Below, piece by piece: positions 1 to 8,275 of a stretch of DNA of 64,000 bases. Under the pieces are notes generated by a model. It made no database searches. It worked only from the letters and a program-made list of their open reading frames with translations, and was not told the DNA's origin. A program made the translations under genes and the position numbers. Source of the DNA: Marivivens sp. LCG002 (GTDB lineage Bacteria > Pseudomonadota > Alphaproteobacteria > Rhodobacterales > Rhodobacteraceae); the NCBI RefSeq assembly GCF_030264275.1, contig NZ_CP127165.1, positions 484,001 to 548,000 of the forward strand, in the 5' to 3' direction. Positions within the stretch are counted from its first letter, which is position 1, and each line of letters opens with the position of its first letter.

Positions 1-130
1 TATGGCCGAAGCGCGCGCAACACTTCTCCAGGCCGACGGGATACACCCGAACAAAGAGGGTGTCGCTCTTATCGTCGAAGCCATCGGGCCTGCGGTTGCG
101 GATTTGGCCGAGCGCGCTGCGAGCCGCTGA
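1..130 (+). CDS. SGNH/GDSL arylesterase (TesA-like), C-terminal end only
   Basis: The last 43 codons of a gene that begins before the window. The peptide contains ADGIHPN followed by KEGVALIVEAIGPAV. This matches the block V D-x-x-H motif of SGNH/GDSL hydrolases (TesA-like arylesterase/lysophospholipase), where Asp and His complete the Ser-His-Asp triad. The catalytic serine lies outside the window, so identification rests on the C-terminal block alone. The stop at 128-130 is followed 5 nt later by a strong intrinsic terminator. It is convergent with the cold-shock gene. Confidence 0.7.
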   Translation, partial: MAEARATLLQADGIHPNKEGVALIVEAIGPAVADLAERAASR

Positions 131-135
131 AAATG

Positions 136-163
136 AAAAGGCCCGCTCGAAAGCGGGCCTTTT
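136..163 (+). terminator. Intrinsic terminator after the esterase gene
   Basis: AAAAGGCCCGCT (136-147) and AGCGGGCCTTTT (152-163) form a perfect 12-bp stem with a 4-nt CGAA loop and A/T flanks on both sides. It can therefore work in both directions: for the esterase on + and for the cold-shock gene on -. Confidence 0.85.
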
Positions 164-182
164 GCATAGGATGTGCTCTGAC

Positions 183-389
183 TTAGATCAGAACGAGGTT
201 GATCGCGGATTCGCGACCGTCGCGGCCGGACTGAACCTCGAATTCAACTTTCTGGTTGTCTTTCAGACCCTGAAGGCCCGAACGCTCAACTGCAGAAATG
301 TGGACGAAAATGTCCTTAGCGCCGCCTTCGGGGGCGATAAAGCCGTAGCCTTTGGTGGTGTTGAACCACTTAACGGTACCGGTGGCCAT
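183..389 (-). CDS. cspA: Cold-shock protein, CspA family
   Basis: A 68-residue single cold-shock domain (OB fold), the normal length for the family. The N-terminus reads [10 protein letters not shown]. The RNP1-type KGYGFI is near residues 13-18 and the RNP2-type DIFVHISA near 26-33; these bind single-stranded RNA/DNA with aromatic side chains. Such proteins act as RNA chaperones. A GGAGAC ribosome-binding site precedes the ATG. A well-spaced promoter (509-537) implies a 5' leader of roughly 110 nt, as in temperature-regulated csp genes. Which csp paralogue it is cannot be decided. Confidence 0.95.
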   Translation of the reverse strand: MATGTVKWFNTTKGYGFIAPEGGAKDIFVHISAVERSGLQGLKDNQKVEFEVQSGRDGRESAINLVLI

Positions 390-508
390 GATAGTGTCTC
401 CAAGTAGTGTCCCGCTCGCACCATGCAGCGGATCGGCTCGTCATCTCAGGATCGTTTGACTGGGCCGGAAACGGAAACAGTATCGATAAAGGTAGAGTCG
501 CAGTGAAT

Positions 509-537
509 ATGATAGCGTTGTGACCCGTTTTTTTCAA
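509..537 (-). promoter_or_regulatory. Candidate sigma70-type promoter of the cold-shock gene
   Basis: On the minus strand, TTGAAA (-35, 537-532) and TATCAT (-10, 514-509) are separated by exactly 17 nt. Transcription would start near 502, leaving a long leader before the cspA ATG at 389. Inferred from sequence only. Confidence 0.55.
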
Positions 538-654
538 GTGGCATCGCAGAGTGCTTGACAGATCGCGGATTGCGGCGCATTGGCGAAAAATACCCCGAGG
601 AGAAAGCGAAAATTGAATCGCACCCCTCGGCCCTTCCTTCTTTCTGGTTCGCAA

Positions 655-1590
655 ATGAGTATTCTCAGAACTTCGTCTGGTGACGTTTCCGTTGATCGAC
701 GGCTGGACTATGCCGAGTTGATGTGCGCCGAAAACGATTTTGGTGCCGCATGCGAGATTTTGGAGGACGCAATGAGCCGCGTGCCCGATTGGGTTGCAGG
801 CTGGGTGCGTCTGGGCGAAATCGCAACCAAAGCGGGAAAGTCCGATCTGGCGAAAGAGGCATTCGAAAAGGCGCTCGCGCTCGATCCCGCCGACCATTTC
901 GGCGCATCGCTCAGGCTTGATCTGTTGCGGCCCGTATCACTGACCGACCGAAGCCCCGCCGCCCATGTGGCAAGTCTCTTCGATCAATATGCCGCCAAGT
1001 TCGAAACCTCTCTGGTGCAAAAGCTGGGATATCGTGTGCCCGAGCTTCTCGCCTCGGTTCTTCCCGAGCAGCTTGGCAAGGTGCTTGATTTGGGATGCGG
1101 AACGGGCCTCATGGGGCAAGCGATCGAAGGACGGTTCTCAGAAATCATCGGATATGATCTTTCCAATGGGATGCTCGCCGAGGCGCGGCGCAAAGGTATT
1201 TACCAGCGCCTCGAGCAAAAGGACCTTTTGGCGCTGGAGCTGACGGACGAGCGGTTTGATCTTATCGTTGCGGCGGATGTGTTCATCTATATCGGGGCGC
1301 TGGAGCGCGTTATTTCTTGGGTTGCGGATGCCTTGGCGCCCAACGGCATCTTTGCCTTTACCGTCGAAGAGGGGCACGAAAAGGGATATACGCTCCTTGA
1401 ATCCCACCGCTACGCGCATTCCGAGGTCTATCTGAGGGGGATGCTTGAAGCCGCAGGTTTCGGATCGTTTGAAATCCGCGCGACAACGCTCCGCAAGGAT
1501 CGTGGTGCCGATGTGCGTGGCCTTGTCGTGATTGCCCAAGGGGTTCGGCGCGCCCACGATTCCGCAGGGGAAGATTTCGAATTCGCGTAA
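655..1590 (+). CDS. TPR-containing class I SAM-dependent methyltransferase
   Basis: A 311-residue protein. Residues about 20-90 form two TPR-like helical pairs (for example GDFxxA-type spacing in ENDFGAACEILEDAM and AKEAFEKALALDP). A Rossmann methyltransferase domain follows, with motif I LDLGCGTGLMG near residue 144 and a motif IV-like DLIVAADVFIYIG. It probably methylates a small molecule or protein; the substrate cannot be read from sequence. The ATG at 655 is chosen for domain fit. An in-frame TTG at 613, preceded by GAGGAG, would add 14 residues and is a real alternative. It diverges from cspA. Confidence 0.8.
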   Translation: MSILRTSSGDVSVDRRLDYAELMCAENDFGAACEILEDAMSRVPDWVAGWVRLGEIATKAGKSDLAKEAFEKALALDPADHFGASLRLDLLRPVSLTDRSPAAHVASLFDQYAAKFETSLVQKLGYRVPELLASVLPEQLGKVLDLGCGTGLMGQAIEGRFSEIIGYDLSNGMLAEARRKGIYQRLEQKDLLALELTDERFDLIVAADVFIYIGALERVISWVADALAPNGIFAFTVEEGHEKGYTLLESHRYAHSEVYLRGMLEAAGFGSFEIRATTLRKDRGADVRGLVVIAQGVRRAHDSAGEDFEFA

Positions 1591-1653
1591 CGGCTCTTGC
1601 GCCGTGCTCTTCTAAATATATATTGGAATTGAAATGTATTTTGAGAGGGCGCT

Positions 1654-2079
1654 ATGAGCGGATTGAAAGTGACCTGTCTGGATTGCGGTCAGGTGAACCG
1701 CGTCCCCGAAGACAAACTGGACGCAGGGCCGAAGTGTGCGGTCTGTGGTTCCAAACTGATCTCGGAAAAGGCTGTCGAGATTACCTTTGATACTTTGATG
1801 AAGGCGTCGCGATCGGACGATCTTCCTCTGGTCGTGGATTTCTGGGCCCCTTGGTGCGGCCCGTGCCGCATGATGGCCCCCGAGTTTTCGAAAGCCGCAG
1901 GCGCGCTCAAAGGCAAGGCGAGGCTGGTCAAAGTGAACACCGAAGCCGAGCAAAAAGCAGGGGCGAAATTCGGGATCAGGGGTATTCCGACGATGGTCAA
2001 ATTCAAAGGCGGGCGCGAGATGAAACGTCAGTCAGGCGCTGTGCCGGCCAACGCGATCATCGCATGGAGCACGACATAA
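1654..2079 (+). CDS. trxC: Thioredoxin 2 (TrxC)
   Basis: A 141-residue protein with an N-terminal zinc-binding region (Cys8-x2-Cys11 and Cys28-x2-Cys31) joined to a thioredoxin fold. The redox site WCGPC is at residues 67-71 and the cis-proline segment is GIPTMVKF. This layout distinguishes TrxC from TrxA. TrxC is a cytosolic disulfide reductase with a zinc finger linked to oxidative-stress responses. The start follows GAGAGGG at a sensible distance. It is monocistronic and closed by a bidirectional terminator. Confidence 0.93.
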   Translation: MSGLKVTCLDCGQVNRVPEDKLDAGPKCAVCGSKLISEKAVEITFDTLMKASRSDDLPLVVDFWAPWCGPCRMMAPEFSKAAGALKGKARLVKVNTEAEQKAGAKFGIRGIPTMVKFKGGREMKRQSGAVPANAIIAWSTT

Positions 2080-2106
2080 AAAGAGGGGCAGCGATGCCCC
2101 TTTTTT
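2078..2106. terminator. Bidirectional intrinsic terminator between convergent genes
   Basis: GGGGCA (2085-2090) and TGCCCC (2095-2100) form a stem with a GCGA loop. It is flanked by A-rich sequence on the left and six T on the right, so it can terminate both trxC (+) and the small membrane gene (-). Confidence 0.85.
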
Positions 2107-2110
2107 CATT

Positions 2111-2314
2111 CTAGACGATGCCTTCGCGACCAAAGCGCGTCGCAAGCGAGCGTCTGTGCTGTGAATTACGACGCGACACGAAAAAGAGCGGCGCAACAAT
2201 TCCCAAAGTCAAATAGAGCGAAAAAGCCGGCACAACGCCGACGCCAAGCACAACGGCTGCAACCGAAATGCAAAGTGCAAAAAAGCTCGAAAACAAAATA
2301 ATAACGACGGCCAT
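2111..2314 (-). CDS. Small two-helix membrane protein of unknown function
   Basis: A 67-residue protein: two hydrophobic stretches (about residues 2-25 and 30-46, the second reading FSLYLTLGIVAPLFF) followed by a basic tail (SRRNSQHRRSLATRFGR). It looks like a small inner-membrane protein with a cytoplasmic positive tail. The ATG is chosen because GGGAG lies 8 nt upstream; an in-frame TTG 15 nt earlier overlaps that site. No family recognised. Confidence 0.55.
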   Translation of the reverse strand: MAVVIILFSSFFALCISVAAVVLGVGVVPAFSLYLTLGIVAPLFFVSRRNSQHRRSLATRFGREGIV

Positions 2315-2654
2315 CCGACACACTCCCAAGGGTAAGGACCTTTGAACCTTATCGATACTAGGTTGCTGGAGCGTTCACGCGATCAGGGGATATCCACTTG
2401 GAAGTGCGGCCTATTCCTTTGCGGTAGGAAATATCTGCCCGCTAAGCCAATGTGGGGCAGTTTTGCAACGGATTCAGGGGGTCGGGAGCGCAAGTCTTGG
2501 GCGAAATCGACGCTAAACGGCTCTAACCGATTCTCTTTGAATTGGATTTTAAGGAGATTTCTGCGGGCTCGTGCGATATCGGCGCACCTAGATTGGCCCT
2601 GTAGAGGGGCGCATTTGCCCGATCCGACTCGGAGACGGATCGGGCAATGCTTGA
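2315..2654. other. 340-nt intergenic stretch with one hairpin
   Basis: No convincing gene. It lies upstream of the small membrane gene and downstream of ettA. TTGCCCGATCCG (2615-2626) and CGGATCGGGCAA (2636-2647) form a perfect 12-bp inverted repeat with a 9-nt loop, 8 nt past the ettA stop. This is a probable ettA 3'-end hairpin, although it lacks a T-run. Confidence 0.5.
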
Positions 2655-4310
2655 TCAGCGCGTGAACTTCTTGTGCTTGAGGCGCTTGGGTTCAAGCGCA
2701 TCGGGGCCAAGGCGACGCTTTTTGTCTTCTTCATAGTCTTCGAAGTTGCCTTGGAACCATTCCACATGCGCATCGCCTTCAAAGGCGAGAATGTGCGTGC
2801 AGATACGGTCGAGGAAGAAGCGGTCGTGCGAGATGACGATCGCGCAGCCAGCAAAATCGGTCAGCGCGTCTTCGAGTGCACGGAGCGTTTCCACGTCGAG
2901 GTCGTTGGTCGGTTCGTCGAGGAGCAGAAGGTTGCCGCCCGATTTCAGAAGCTTGGCCATGTGGACGCGGTTGCGTTCACCGCCCGACAGAAGGCCGACT
3001 TTCTTTTGCTGGTCGCCGCCCTTGAAGTTGAACGAGCCGCAATAGGCGCGGGAGTTCACTTCCGCGTCACCGAGCGCGATAAGCTCGGCGCCGCCCGAAA
3101 TCTCTTCCCAAACGGTTTTGTTGGCGTCGAGGCTGTCGCGGCTCTGGTCCACATAGGACATCTGGACAGTGTCGCCGATCTCGATGGTGCCGGCATCAGG
3201 GGTTTCCTGACCGGTGATCATACGAAAGAGCGTCGATTTACCTGCGCCGTTCGGACCGATCACACCCACGATGCCGCCCGGGGGGATCGAGAACTCGAGA
3301 TTTTCAATCAGGAGCTTGTCGCCCATGGCTTTGGTGAGACCCGAAACTTCGACGACCTTGCCGCCAAGACGCGGACCGTTGGGAATAACGATCTGGGCCT
3401 TGCCGACGCGCTCGCGCTCGGACTGATCGGCCAGCTCGTTATAGGCGTTGATACGGGCCTTTTGCTTGGCCTGACGTGCCTTTGCCCCCTGACGAATCCA
3501 TTCAAGTTCGCGCTCGAGGGTCTTTTGCTTGGCCTTGTCTTCGCGGGCTTCCTGCTCGAGACGCTTGGCTTTCTGGTCAAGCCACGAGGAGTAGTTGCCT
3601 TCGTAGGGAATGCCGCGGCCACGGTCGAGTTCCAGAATCCAACCCGTGATCGAGTCGAGGAAGTAACGGTCGTGGGTGACGCAAAGGATGGTGCCCTTGT
3701 AGTCGATGAGGTGCTGTTGCAGCCACGCGATGGTTTCCGCATCAAGGTGGTTGGTCGGTTCGTCGAGGAGCAGCATGTCGGGTGCTTCGAGAAGCAGCTT
3801 GCAGAGCGCAACGCGGCGACGTTCACCGCCCGAAAGAACGGTCACATCGGCATCATCGGGCGGACAGCGGAGCGCTTCCATTGCGACGTCGATCTGGCTG
3901 TCGAGGTCCCAGAGGTTCTGGCTGTCGATCTCGTCCTGAAGACGGGCCATCTCGTCGGCGGTCTCGTCCGAATAGTTCATAGCCAGTTCGTTATAGCGAT
4001 CAAGGATCGCCTTTTTGGCGGCGACGCCGAGCATGACGTTTTCACGCACGTTCAGGCTCTCTTCAAGGTGCGGTTCCTGCGGGAGATAGCCCACGCGTGC
4101 GCCTTCGGCGGCCCAGGCTTCGCCCGAGAAATCCTTGTCCATGCCTGCCATGATCTTGAGCAGGGTGGATTTACCCGCGCCGTTCACACCGACGACACCG
4201 ATCTTTACACCGGGGAGGAAGTTGAGACGGATGTTCTCGAAGACCTTCTTCCCGCCGGGGTAGGTCTTGGTCACGCCGTCCATGAAATAGACGAACTGGT
4301 AATTGGCCAT
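2655..4310 (-). CDS. ettA: Energy-dependent translational throttle protein EttA (ABC-F ATPase)
   Basis: 551 residues, close to the E. coli EttA length. It has two ABC ATPase domains in tandem and no membrane segment, as in ABC-F proteins. Walker A motifs are GVNGAGKST and GPNGAGKST, signatures LSGGERRRV and LSGGERNRV, and Walker B/D-loops [11 protein letters not shown] and [11 protein letters not shown]. The charged linker between the domains is the P-site tRNA interaction motif region. EttA binds the ribosomal E site and gates the first elongation step according to the ATP/ADP ratio. The ATG at 4310 ([10 protein letters not shown]) follows AGGATC; upstream in-frame codons lack family similarity. 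Confidence 0.95.
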   Translation of the reverse strand: MANYQFVYFMDGVTKTYPGGKKVFENIRLNFLPGVKIGVVGVNGAGKSTLLKIMAGMDKDFSGEAWAAEGARVGYLPQEPHLEESLNVRENVMLGVAAKKAILDRYNELAMNYSDETADEMARLQDEIDSQNLWDLDSQIDVAMEALRCPPDDADVTVLSGGERRRVALCKLLLEAPDMLLLDEPTNHLDAETIAWLQQHLIDYKGTILCVTHDRYFLDSITGWILELDRGRGIPYEGNYSSWLDQKAKRLEQEAREDKAKQKTLERELEWIRQGAKARQAKQKARINAYNELADQSERERVGKAQIVIPNGPRLGGKVVEVSGLTKAMGDKLLIENLEFSIPPGGIVGVIGPNGAGKSTLFRMITGQETPDAGTIEIGDTVQMSYVDQSRDSLDANKTVWEEISGGAELIALGDAEVNSRAYCGSFNFKGGDQQKKVGLLSGGERNRVHMAKLLKSGGNLLLLDEPTNDLDVETLRALEDALTDFAGCAIVISHDRFFLDRICTHILAFEGDAHVEWFQGNFEDYEEDKKRRLGPDALEPKRLKHKKFTR

Positions 4311-4523
4311 GGTCGATCCTTTGTCTGAATTGGGCCCTAGATAGCGGTCGAGGGCTTCGGGGGCAATGCGTCTAGAATTTATCTTTCTTGAGAAATCAGG
4401 CGAAAATGACCTGTTTCGGTGATCGACGGTCGGTAACGCGCGGGGAACTGTTTGACTCCCCACGCGTTGGGGTCGATGTTTGCGCTATCATCGGTGGTGC
4501 AGACCGAAAAGAGGAGATTGATT

Positions 4524-5558
4524 ATGACTTATGTTCCCGCGAGTGACCGCTATGAGCGGATGGTTTATCGTCGTTGTGGCAATTCGGGCGTAAAGCTTCC
4601 TGCTATTTCGCTGGGGCTCTGGCATAACTTCGGGCATGACACGCCGCACGAAACCAAACGCGCCATTTGCCGGACGGCTTTCGACAACGGCATCACGCAC
4701 TTCGATCTTGCCAACAACTATGGCCCGCCCCCCGGTTCGGCGGAACATGCCTTTGGTTCGATCCTGAAAGAGGATTTCGCGGGCTATCGCGACGAGCTGA
4801 TCATTTCGTCCAAGGCGGGGTATCTGATGTGGGACGGCCCCTATGGTGAATGGGGAAGCCGCAAATATCTCGTTGCGTCCTGTGACCAATCGCTCAAGCG
4901 GATGGGGCTCGAGTATGTCGATATTTTCTATTCCCACCGCTTCGACCCCGACACCCCTCTCGAAGAGACGATGCAAGCGCTCGATTATATCGTGCGGTCG
5001 GGCCGTGCGCTTTATGCGGGTATCTCGTCCTATAGCGCCGAGCGCACCCGCGAGGCTGTGGCGATCCTAAAGGATCTCGGCACGCCCTGCCTGATCCATC
5101 AACCCTCTTACAATATGCTCAATCGTTGGGTCGAGCGGGACGGGCTCAAGGAGACGCTGCGTGAACTTGGTGTCGGTTCGATCGCCTTTACGCCTTTGGC
5201 ACAGGGAATGCTGACGAACAAATATCTCAACGGCACGCCCGAAGGGAGCCGCGCGACCCAAGGCAAGAGCCTCAACCCGAACATGCTCTCGGAGAATGCG
5301 ATCAAGAACATCCGCAAACTCAACGAGATTGCCGAAAGCCGCGGTCAGACCCTGGCGCAGATGGCGATTGCTTGGGTGCTTCGCGAGGGCGGGATAACGA
5401 CTGCGCTCATCGGGGCATCCAAACCTTCGCAAGTCGAGGATTGCGTCGGCGCGATCAAGAACCTCGAGTTCACCAAAGAAGAGCTGGCTCTCATCGACGA
5501 ATATGCCGACGAGGAAAAGATCAATCTTTGGGCCAAGTCCGCAGAACTCGACAGTTAA
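4524..5558 (+). CDS. Aldo/keto reductase, L-glyceraldehyde 3-phosphate reductase (YghZ/Gpr) type
   Basis: 344 residues with the AKR14-like layout. The catalytic tetrad is visible as Asp61, Tyr66 (DLANNYGPPPGSAE), Lys97 (ISSKAGY) and His138 (FYSHRFD). The TIM barrel ends in ALIGASKPSQVEDCV, the NADPH 2'-phosphate binding segment. Members reduce L-glyceraldehyde 3-phosphate and other carbonyls with NADPH. The ATG follows AGAGGAG by 7 nt. It is transcribed away from ettA and is followed by a strong inverted repeat before nadD. Confidence 0.88.
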   Translation: MTYVPASDRYERMVYRRCGNSGVKLPAISLGLWHNFGHDTPHETKRAICRTAFDNGITHFDLANNYGPPPGSAEHAFGSILKEDFAGYRDELIISSKAGYLMWDGPYGEWGSRKYLVASCDQSLKRMGLEYVDIFYSHRFDPDTPLEETMQALDYIVRSGRALYAGISSYSAERTREAVAILKDLGTPCLIHQPSYNMLNRWVERDGLKETLRELGVGSIAFTPLAQGMLTNKYLNGTPEGSRATQGKSLNPNMLSENAIKNIRKLNEIAESRGQTLAQMAIAWVLREGGITTALIGASKPSQVEDCVGAIKNLEFTKEELALIDEYADEEKINLWAKSAELDS

Positions 5559-5572
5559 GCGATTTTACCTTT

Positions 5573-5611
5573 ACTTTGATCGGCATGGCGGGTTTCTGTG
5601 CCGATCAAAGT
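5573..5611 (+). repeat. Perfect 13-bp inverted repeat between the reductase gene and nadD
   Basis: ACTTTGATCGGCA (5573-5585) and TGCCGATCAAAGT (5599-5611) are exact reverse complements around a 13-nt loop. It sits 14 nt past the reductase stop and 13 nt before the nadD ATG. There is no T-run, so a Rho-independent terminator, transcript-end protector or nadD attenuator are all possible. Confidence 0.6.
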
Positions 5612-5624
5612 CAGGGCGGAGCTG

Positions 5625-6224
5625 ATGATGCGTGGATTTCCACCTGCCGAGGCGGGAATGGTGATTGGGTTGCTGGGCGGATCTTTCGATCCTGCGCATG
5701 CGGGGCATGTGCATGTGACCAAGGCGGCTCTCAAGCGCTTCGGGCTCGATCGTATCTGGTGGCTGGTCAGTCCGGGCAACCCGCTCAAGTCGCGCGGACC
5801 TGCTGCGATGCAGACCCGTCTGGATTTTGCCCGCAAGGTCATGCGTCATCCGCGCGTTACGATTACGGACATCGAGGCCCGTCTCGGTACGCGCTACACC
5901 GCCGAAACCCTCGCAAAGCTCACCCGTATTTACCCGAATGTGACATTTGTCTGGTTGATGGGCGCCGACAATCTCGCACAGCTGGACCAATGGCAGGATT
6001 GGCGCTCGATCATGGAGCGCGTGCCGGTAGGCGTTCTCGCAAGGCCGGGAGAGCGCATCGCGGCGCGTCTGTCCAAGGCTGCGCGCATCTATGCCCATGC
6101 CCGCATTTCACCCTATTACGCGCGACGCTTGGCGGATGGACAGGCCCCGCGTTGGGCGTTCATCAATATTCCGATGACCGATATGTCATCGAGCGCCATT
6201 CGGGCGCGTGGAGACTGGAGCTAG
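5625..6224 (+). CDS. nadD: Nicotinate-nucleotide adenylyltransferase
   Basis: About 199 residues. The nucleotidyltransferase signature [11 protein letters not shown] is at residues 18-28 with the (H/T)xGH ATP-binding motif. [12 protein letters not shown] and a C-terminal SSSAIRAR (ISSSxIR-type) complete the NadD pattern. The enzyme adenylates nicotinate mononucleotide in NAD synthesis. The ATG pair at 5625/5628 follows GGCGGAG; an in-frame GTG at 5598 falls inside the inverted-repeat loop and is less likely. It is probably co-transcribed with dacB, which starts 5 nt later. Confidence 0.93.
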   Translation: MMRGFPPAEAGMVIGLLGGSFDPAHAGHVHVTKAALKRFGLDRIWWLVSPGNPLKSRGPAAMQTRLDFARKVMRHPRVTITDIEARLGTRYTAETLAKLTRIYPNVTFVWLMGADNLAQLDQWQDWRSIMERVPVGVLARPGERIAARLSKAARIYAHARISPYYARRLADGQAPRWAFINIPMTDMSSSAIRARGDWS

Positions 6225-6228
6225 GTCG

Positions 6229-7749
6229 ATGACGCGGCAAAGGGCGAAAACGGGGAGCAGACTGACCGGATCGCTTTCGCGCCGATTTGTCCTTTCGGGT
6301 CTTGTGTCGGGGGCAGCATCGGTCGTAGCCGCGGCCCCGTTGTCCTCGCTACGTCCGCAACTGCGGCCTGACCCCTCGGTCGTGCGCGGTCCGCAAGCGC
6401 GGCCATCGCTGGAAGACACCGTCCGTCAAGCCGACTTGGGCGGGCTTACGGGCATCGCCCTTGCGGATGTCGTCTCGGGGACGTTTGTCGAAGGGCATCT
6501 TGCCAATGTGCCGCTTCCGCCCGCGAGCGTGACCAAGGTTTTCAGCAGCTATTACGCGCTCGAGGTGCTTGGCCCCGATTTCACCTTTGAAACCCGACTT
6601 CTCGCCTTGGGAGAGGTGACGGGCGGTGTGTTGAACGGCGATCTTGCTCTGGTCGGAGGCGGGGACCCGACGCTTCAGACGGATGATCTTGCCGAGATGG
6701 CCAAGGCGCTTGCCGCCACGGGCATCAAAGAGGTCAATGGCGCGTTCAAGGTATGGGGCGGCGCTTTGCCGTCGGTCTACGAGATAGACACGGGTCAACT
6801 CGACTATCTCGGCTATAACCCTGCTATTTCGGGTCTGAACCTCAATTTCAATCGGGTGTATTTCGAATGGACCCCCGTGGCGGACGGCTACAAAGTCAGC
6901 ATGGATGCCCGAAGCGAGCTTTATCGCCCCGAGGTCCAGATCGCCCGCATGCAGGTGGTCGAGCGTGATTTGCCGATCTATACCTATTCCAACGCAAACA
7001 ACCGCGATGACTGGTCGGTTGCAAAGCGGGCGCTGGGCACATCGGGGAGCCGCTGGCTCCCTGTCCGCTATCCCGAACTTTACACAGGCGAGGCGTTTCG
7101 TGCCCTAGCCGCTGGAATGGGGGTCAAGCTCGGTGCGCCGCAGCGCGTGGCTGAGCGTCCCGAGGGACGCGAACTTGTCGTCCACCGCTCCGAACCCTTG
7201 GTCAAGGTCGCGCAGGACTGCCTCAAGTTTTCAACCAACATCACCGCCGAGGTGATGGGTCTGACAGCGTCGACCAAAGTTTCGGGAGCACGTCCCGAGG
7301 GTCTTGCGGGTTCAGGGCAGGTGATGCGCGACTGGATCCGTGCGCGCGTCGACATACGTCCGACCTTTGTCGATCACTCGGGTCTTGGCGACCGGACACG
7401 GGTCAGCGCCGAAGACATGGTGAAGTTCCTTGGCTCAAACGGAGTCTATGACCGTATGGGCCCACTTTTGAAACCTGTGCGCGTCAAGGATGCCAAGGGA
7501 AGCCCCGTCGAGAACCCCTCTGCGCGGGTGAATGCCAAGACGGGGACGCTCAATTTCGTATCCGCACTTGCGGGCTATATCGAAAGAGACGGGGGCACGC
7601 CTCTGGCCTTTGCGACCTTTGCCGCCGATCTTCCCTCTCGGACGGCGGCAAAAGGGTCGCCAGACGAGGTGCCGAGCGGCGCGTCATCCTGGAATGGCAG
7701 GGCGCGCCAGCTTCAACACGATCTCTTGCGGCGCTGGTCGGTGCGTTAG
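6229..7749 (+). CDS. dacB: D-alanyl-D-alanine carboxypeptidase/endopeptidase (PBP4, DacB family)
   Basis: 506 residues. The N-terminus has a twin-arginine-like leader (SRRFVLSGL, Arg18-Arg19, then an Ala-rich core), so export may be by Tat. Penicillin-binding motifs occur in order: SxxK as Ser100-V-T-Lys103, SxN as Ser335-T-N, and KTG at Lys437. The large insert between motifs 1 and 2 is typical of class C PBP4. It trims peptidoglycan stem peptides and cross-links in the periplasm. The ATG sits 5 nt after nadD. The end overlaps the convergent TerB-like gene by 4 nt. Confidence 0.92.
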   Translation: MTRQRAKTGSRLTGSLSRRFVLSGLVSGAASVVAAAPLSSLRPQLRPDPSVVRGPQARPSLEDTVRQADLGGLTGIALADVVSGTFVEGHLANVPLPPASVTKVFSSYYALEVLGPDFTFETRLLALGEVTGGVLNGDLALVGGGDPTLQTDDLAEMAKALAATGIKEVNGAFKVWGGALPSVYEIDTGQLDYLGYNPAISGLNLNFNRVYFEWTPVADGYKVSMDARSELYRPEVQIARMQVVERDLPIYTYSNANNRDDWSVAKRALGTSGSRWLPVRYPELYTGEAFRALAAGMGVKLGAPQRVAERPEGRELVVHRSEPLVKVAQDCLKFSTNITAEVMGLTASTKVSGARPEGLAGSGQVMRDWIRARVDIRPTFVDHSGLGDRTRVSAEDMVKFLGSNGVYDRMGPLLKPVRVKDAKGSPVENPSARVNAKTGTLNFVSALAGYIERDGGTPLAFATFAADLPSRTAAKGSPDEVPSGASSWNGRARQLQHDLLRRWSVR

Positions 7750-8165
7750 AGCGTCATGTGACGGGCACGTGCGCCCCGCTCGATGGCCGCCGCGTGTAGC
7801 CTGTCGATATCAAGCTCGAGCCTGATTTCCTCAAGCATCCGAGCCTCGGGACCCTCGATCCGGCCATCGGCTGCGGCGACATCACAAGACAGTGCATAGG
7901 CCGTTTCGAACAGCTTTTCAGGGAGAGCATCGCGGATCAGCCCGAAAAGCGCATCCAGTCCGTCCTCTTGTTCCAAAAGATCAAAGATGAGTTCCGACAT
8001 GCGGGGGAGACGTTCTTCGTCGTATTCCGCGAAAATCGGCAAATGGTTTACGGCATTGTTGATCTTGATGAGTTCCGAGGTGCGGATGTCCTGATCCGAT
8101 ACGGAAACGGCAATCATGAGCGCGACGAGCGCATCCTGAGCAGTCATTGGGGCGTCTTCGATCAT
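7746..8165 (-). CDS. TerB-like tellurite resistance/co-chaperone domain protein
   Basis: 139 residues, entirely alpha-helical in appearance. It has the TerB/DjlA-type acidic pattern: VSVSDQDIRTSELIKI in the first half and DVAAADGRIEGPEARMLEEI in the second, two D-x-(D/R)-I/G-x-x-E elements thought to bind metal. There is no membrane segment. Function in this lineage is unknown; TerB proteins sit in metal-stress systems, but no other ter gene is nearby. The start ATG is set by AGGAGA 6 nt upstream. Confidence 0.75.
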   Translation of the reverse strand: MIEDAPMTAQDALVALMIAVSVSDQDIRTSELIKINNAVNHLPIFAEYDEERLPRMSELIFDLLEQEDGLDALFGLIRDALPEKLFETAYALSCDVAAADGRIEGPEARMLEEIRLELDIDRLHAAAIERGARARHMTL

Positions 8166-8275
8166 GGTCGTCTCCTTTTCTATTCCCTTCATTTATTGAC
8201 GTCTCAGCCCTCTCGCAATAGGGAGTGCGCTTGAGACCGTCATGGGGGCGGTCGGCAACATAGCGAGAGAACAAA

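Noticed and set aside
2342-2665. Possible 107-residue gene on +
   Set aside because: TTG start, no SD, low-complexity translation, and it runs into the ettA hairpin.
2673-4328. A 551-codon + strand frame
   Set aside because: Antisense shadow of ettA with no protein-like composition.
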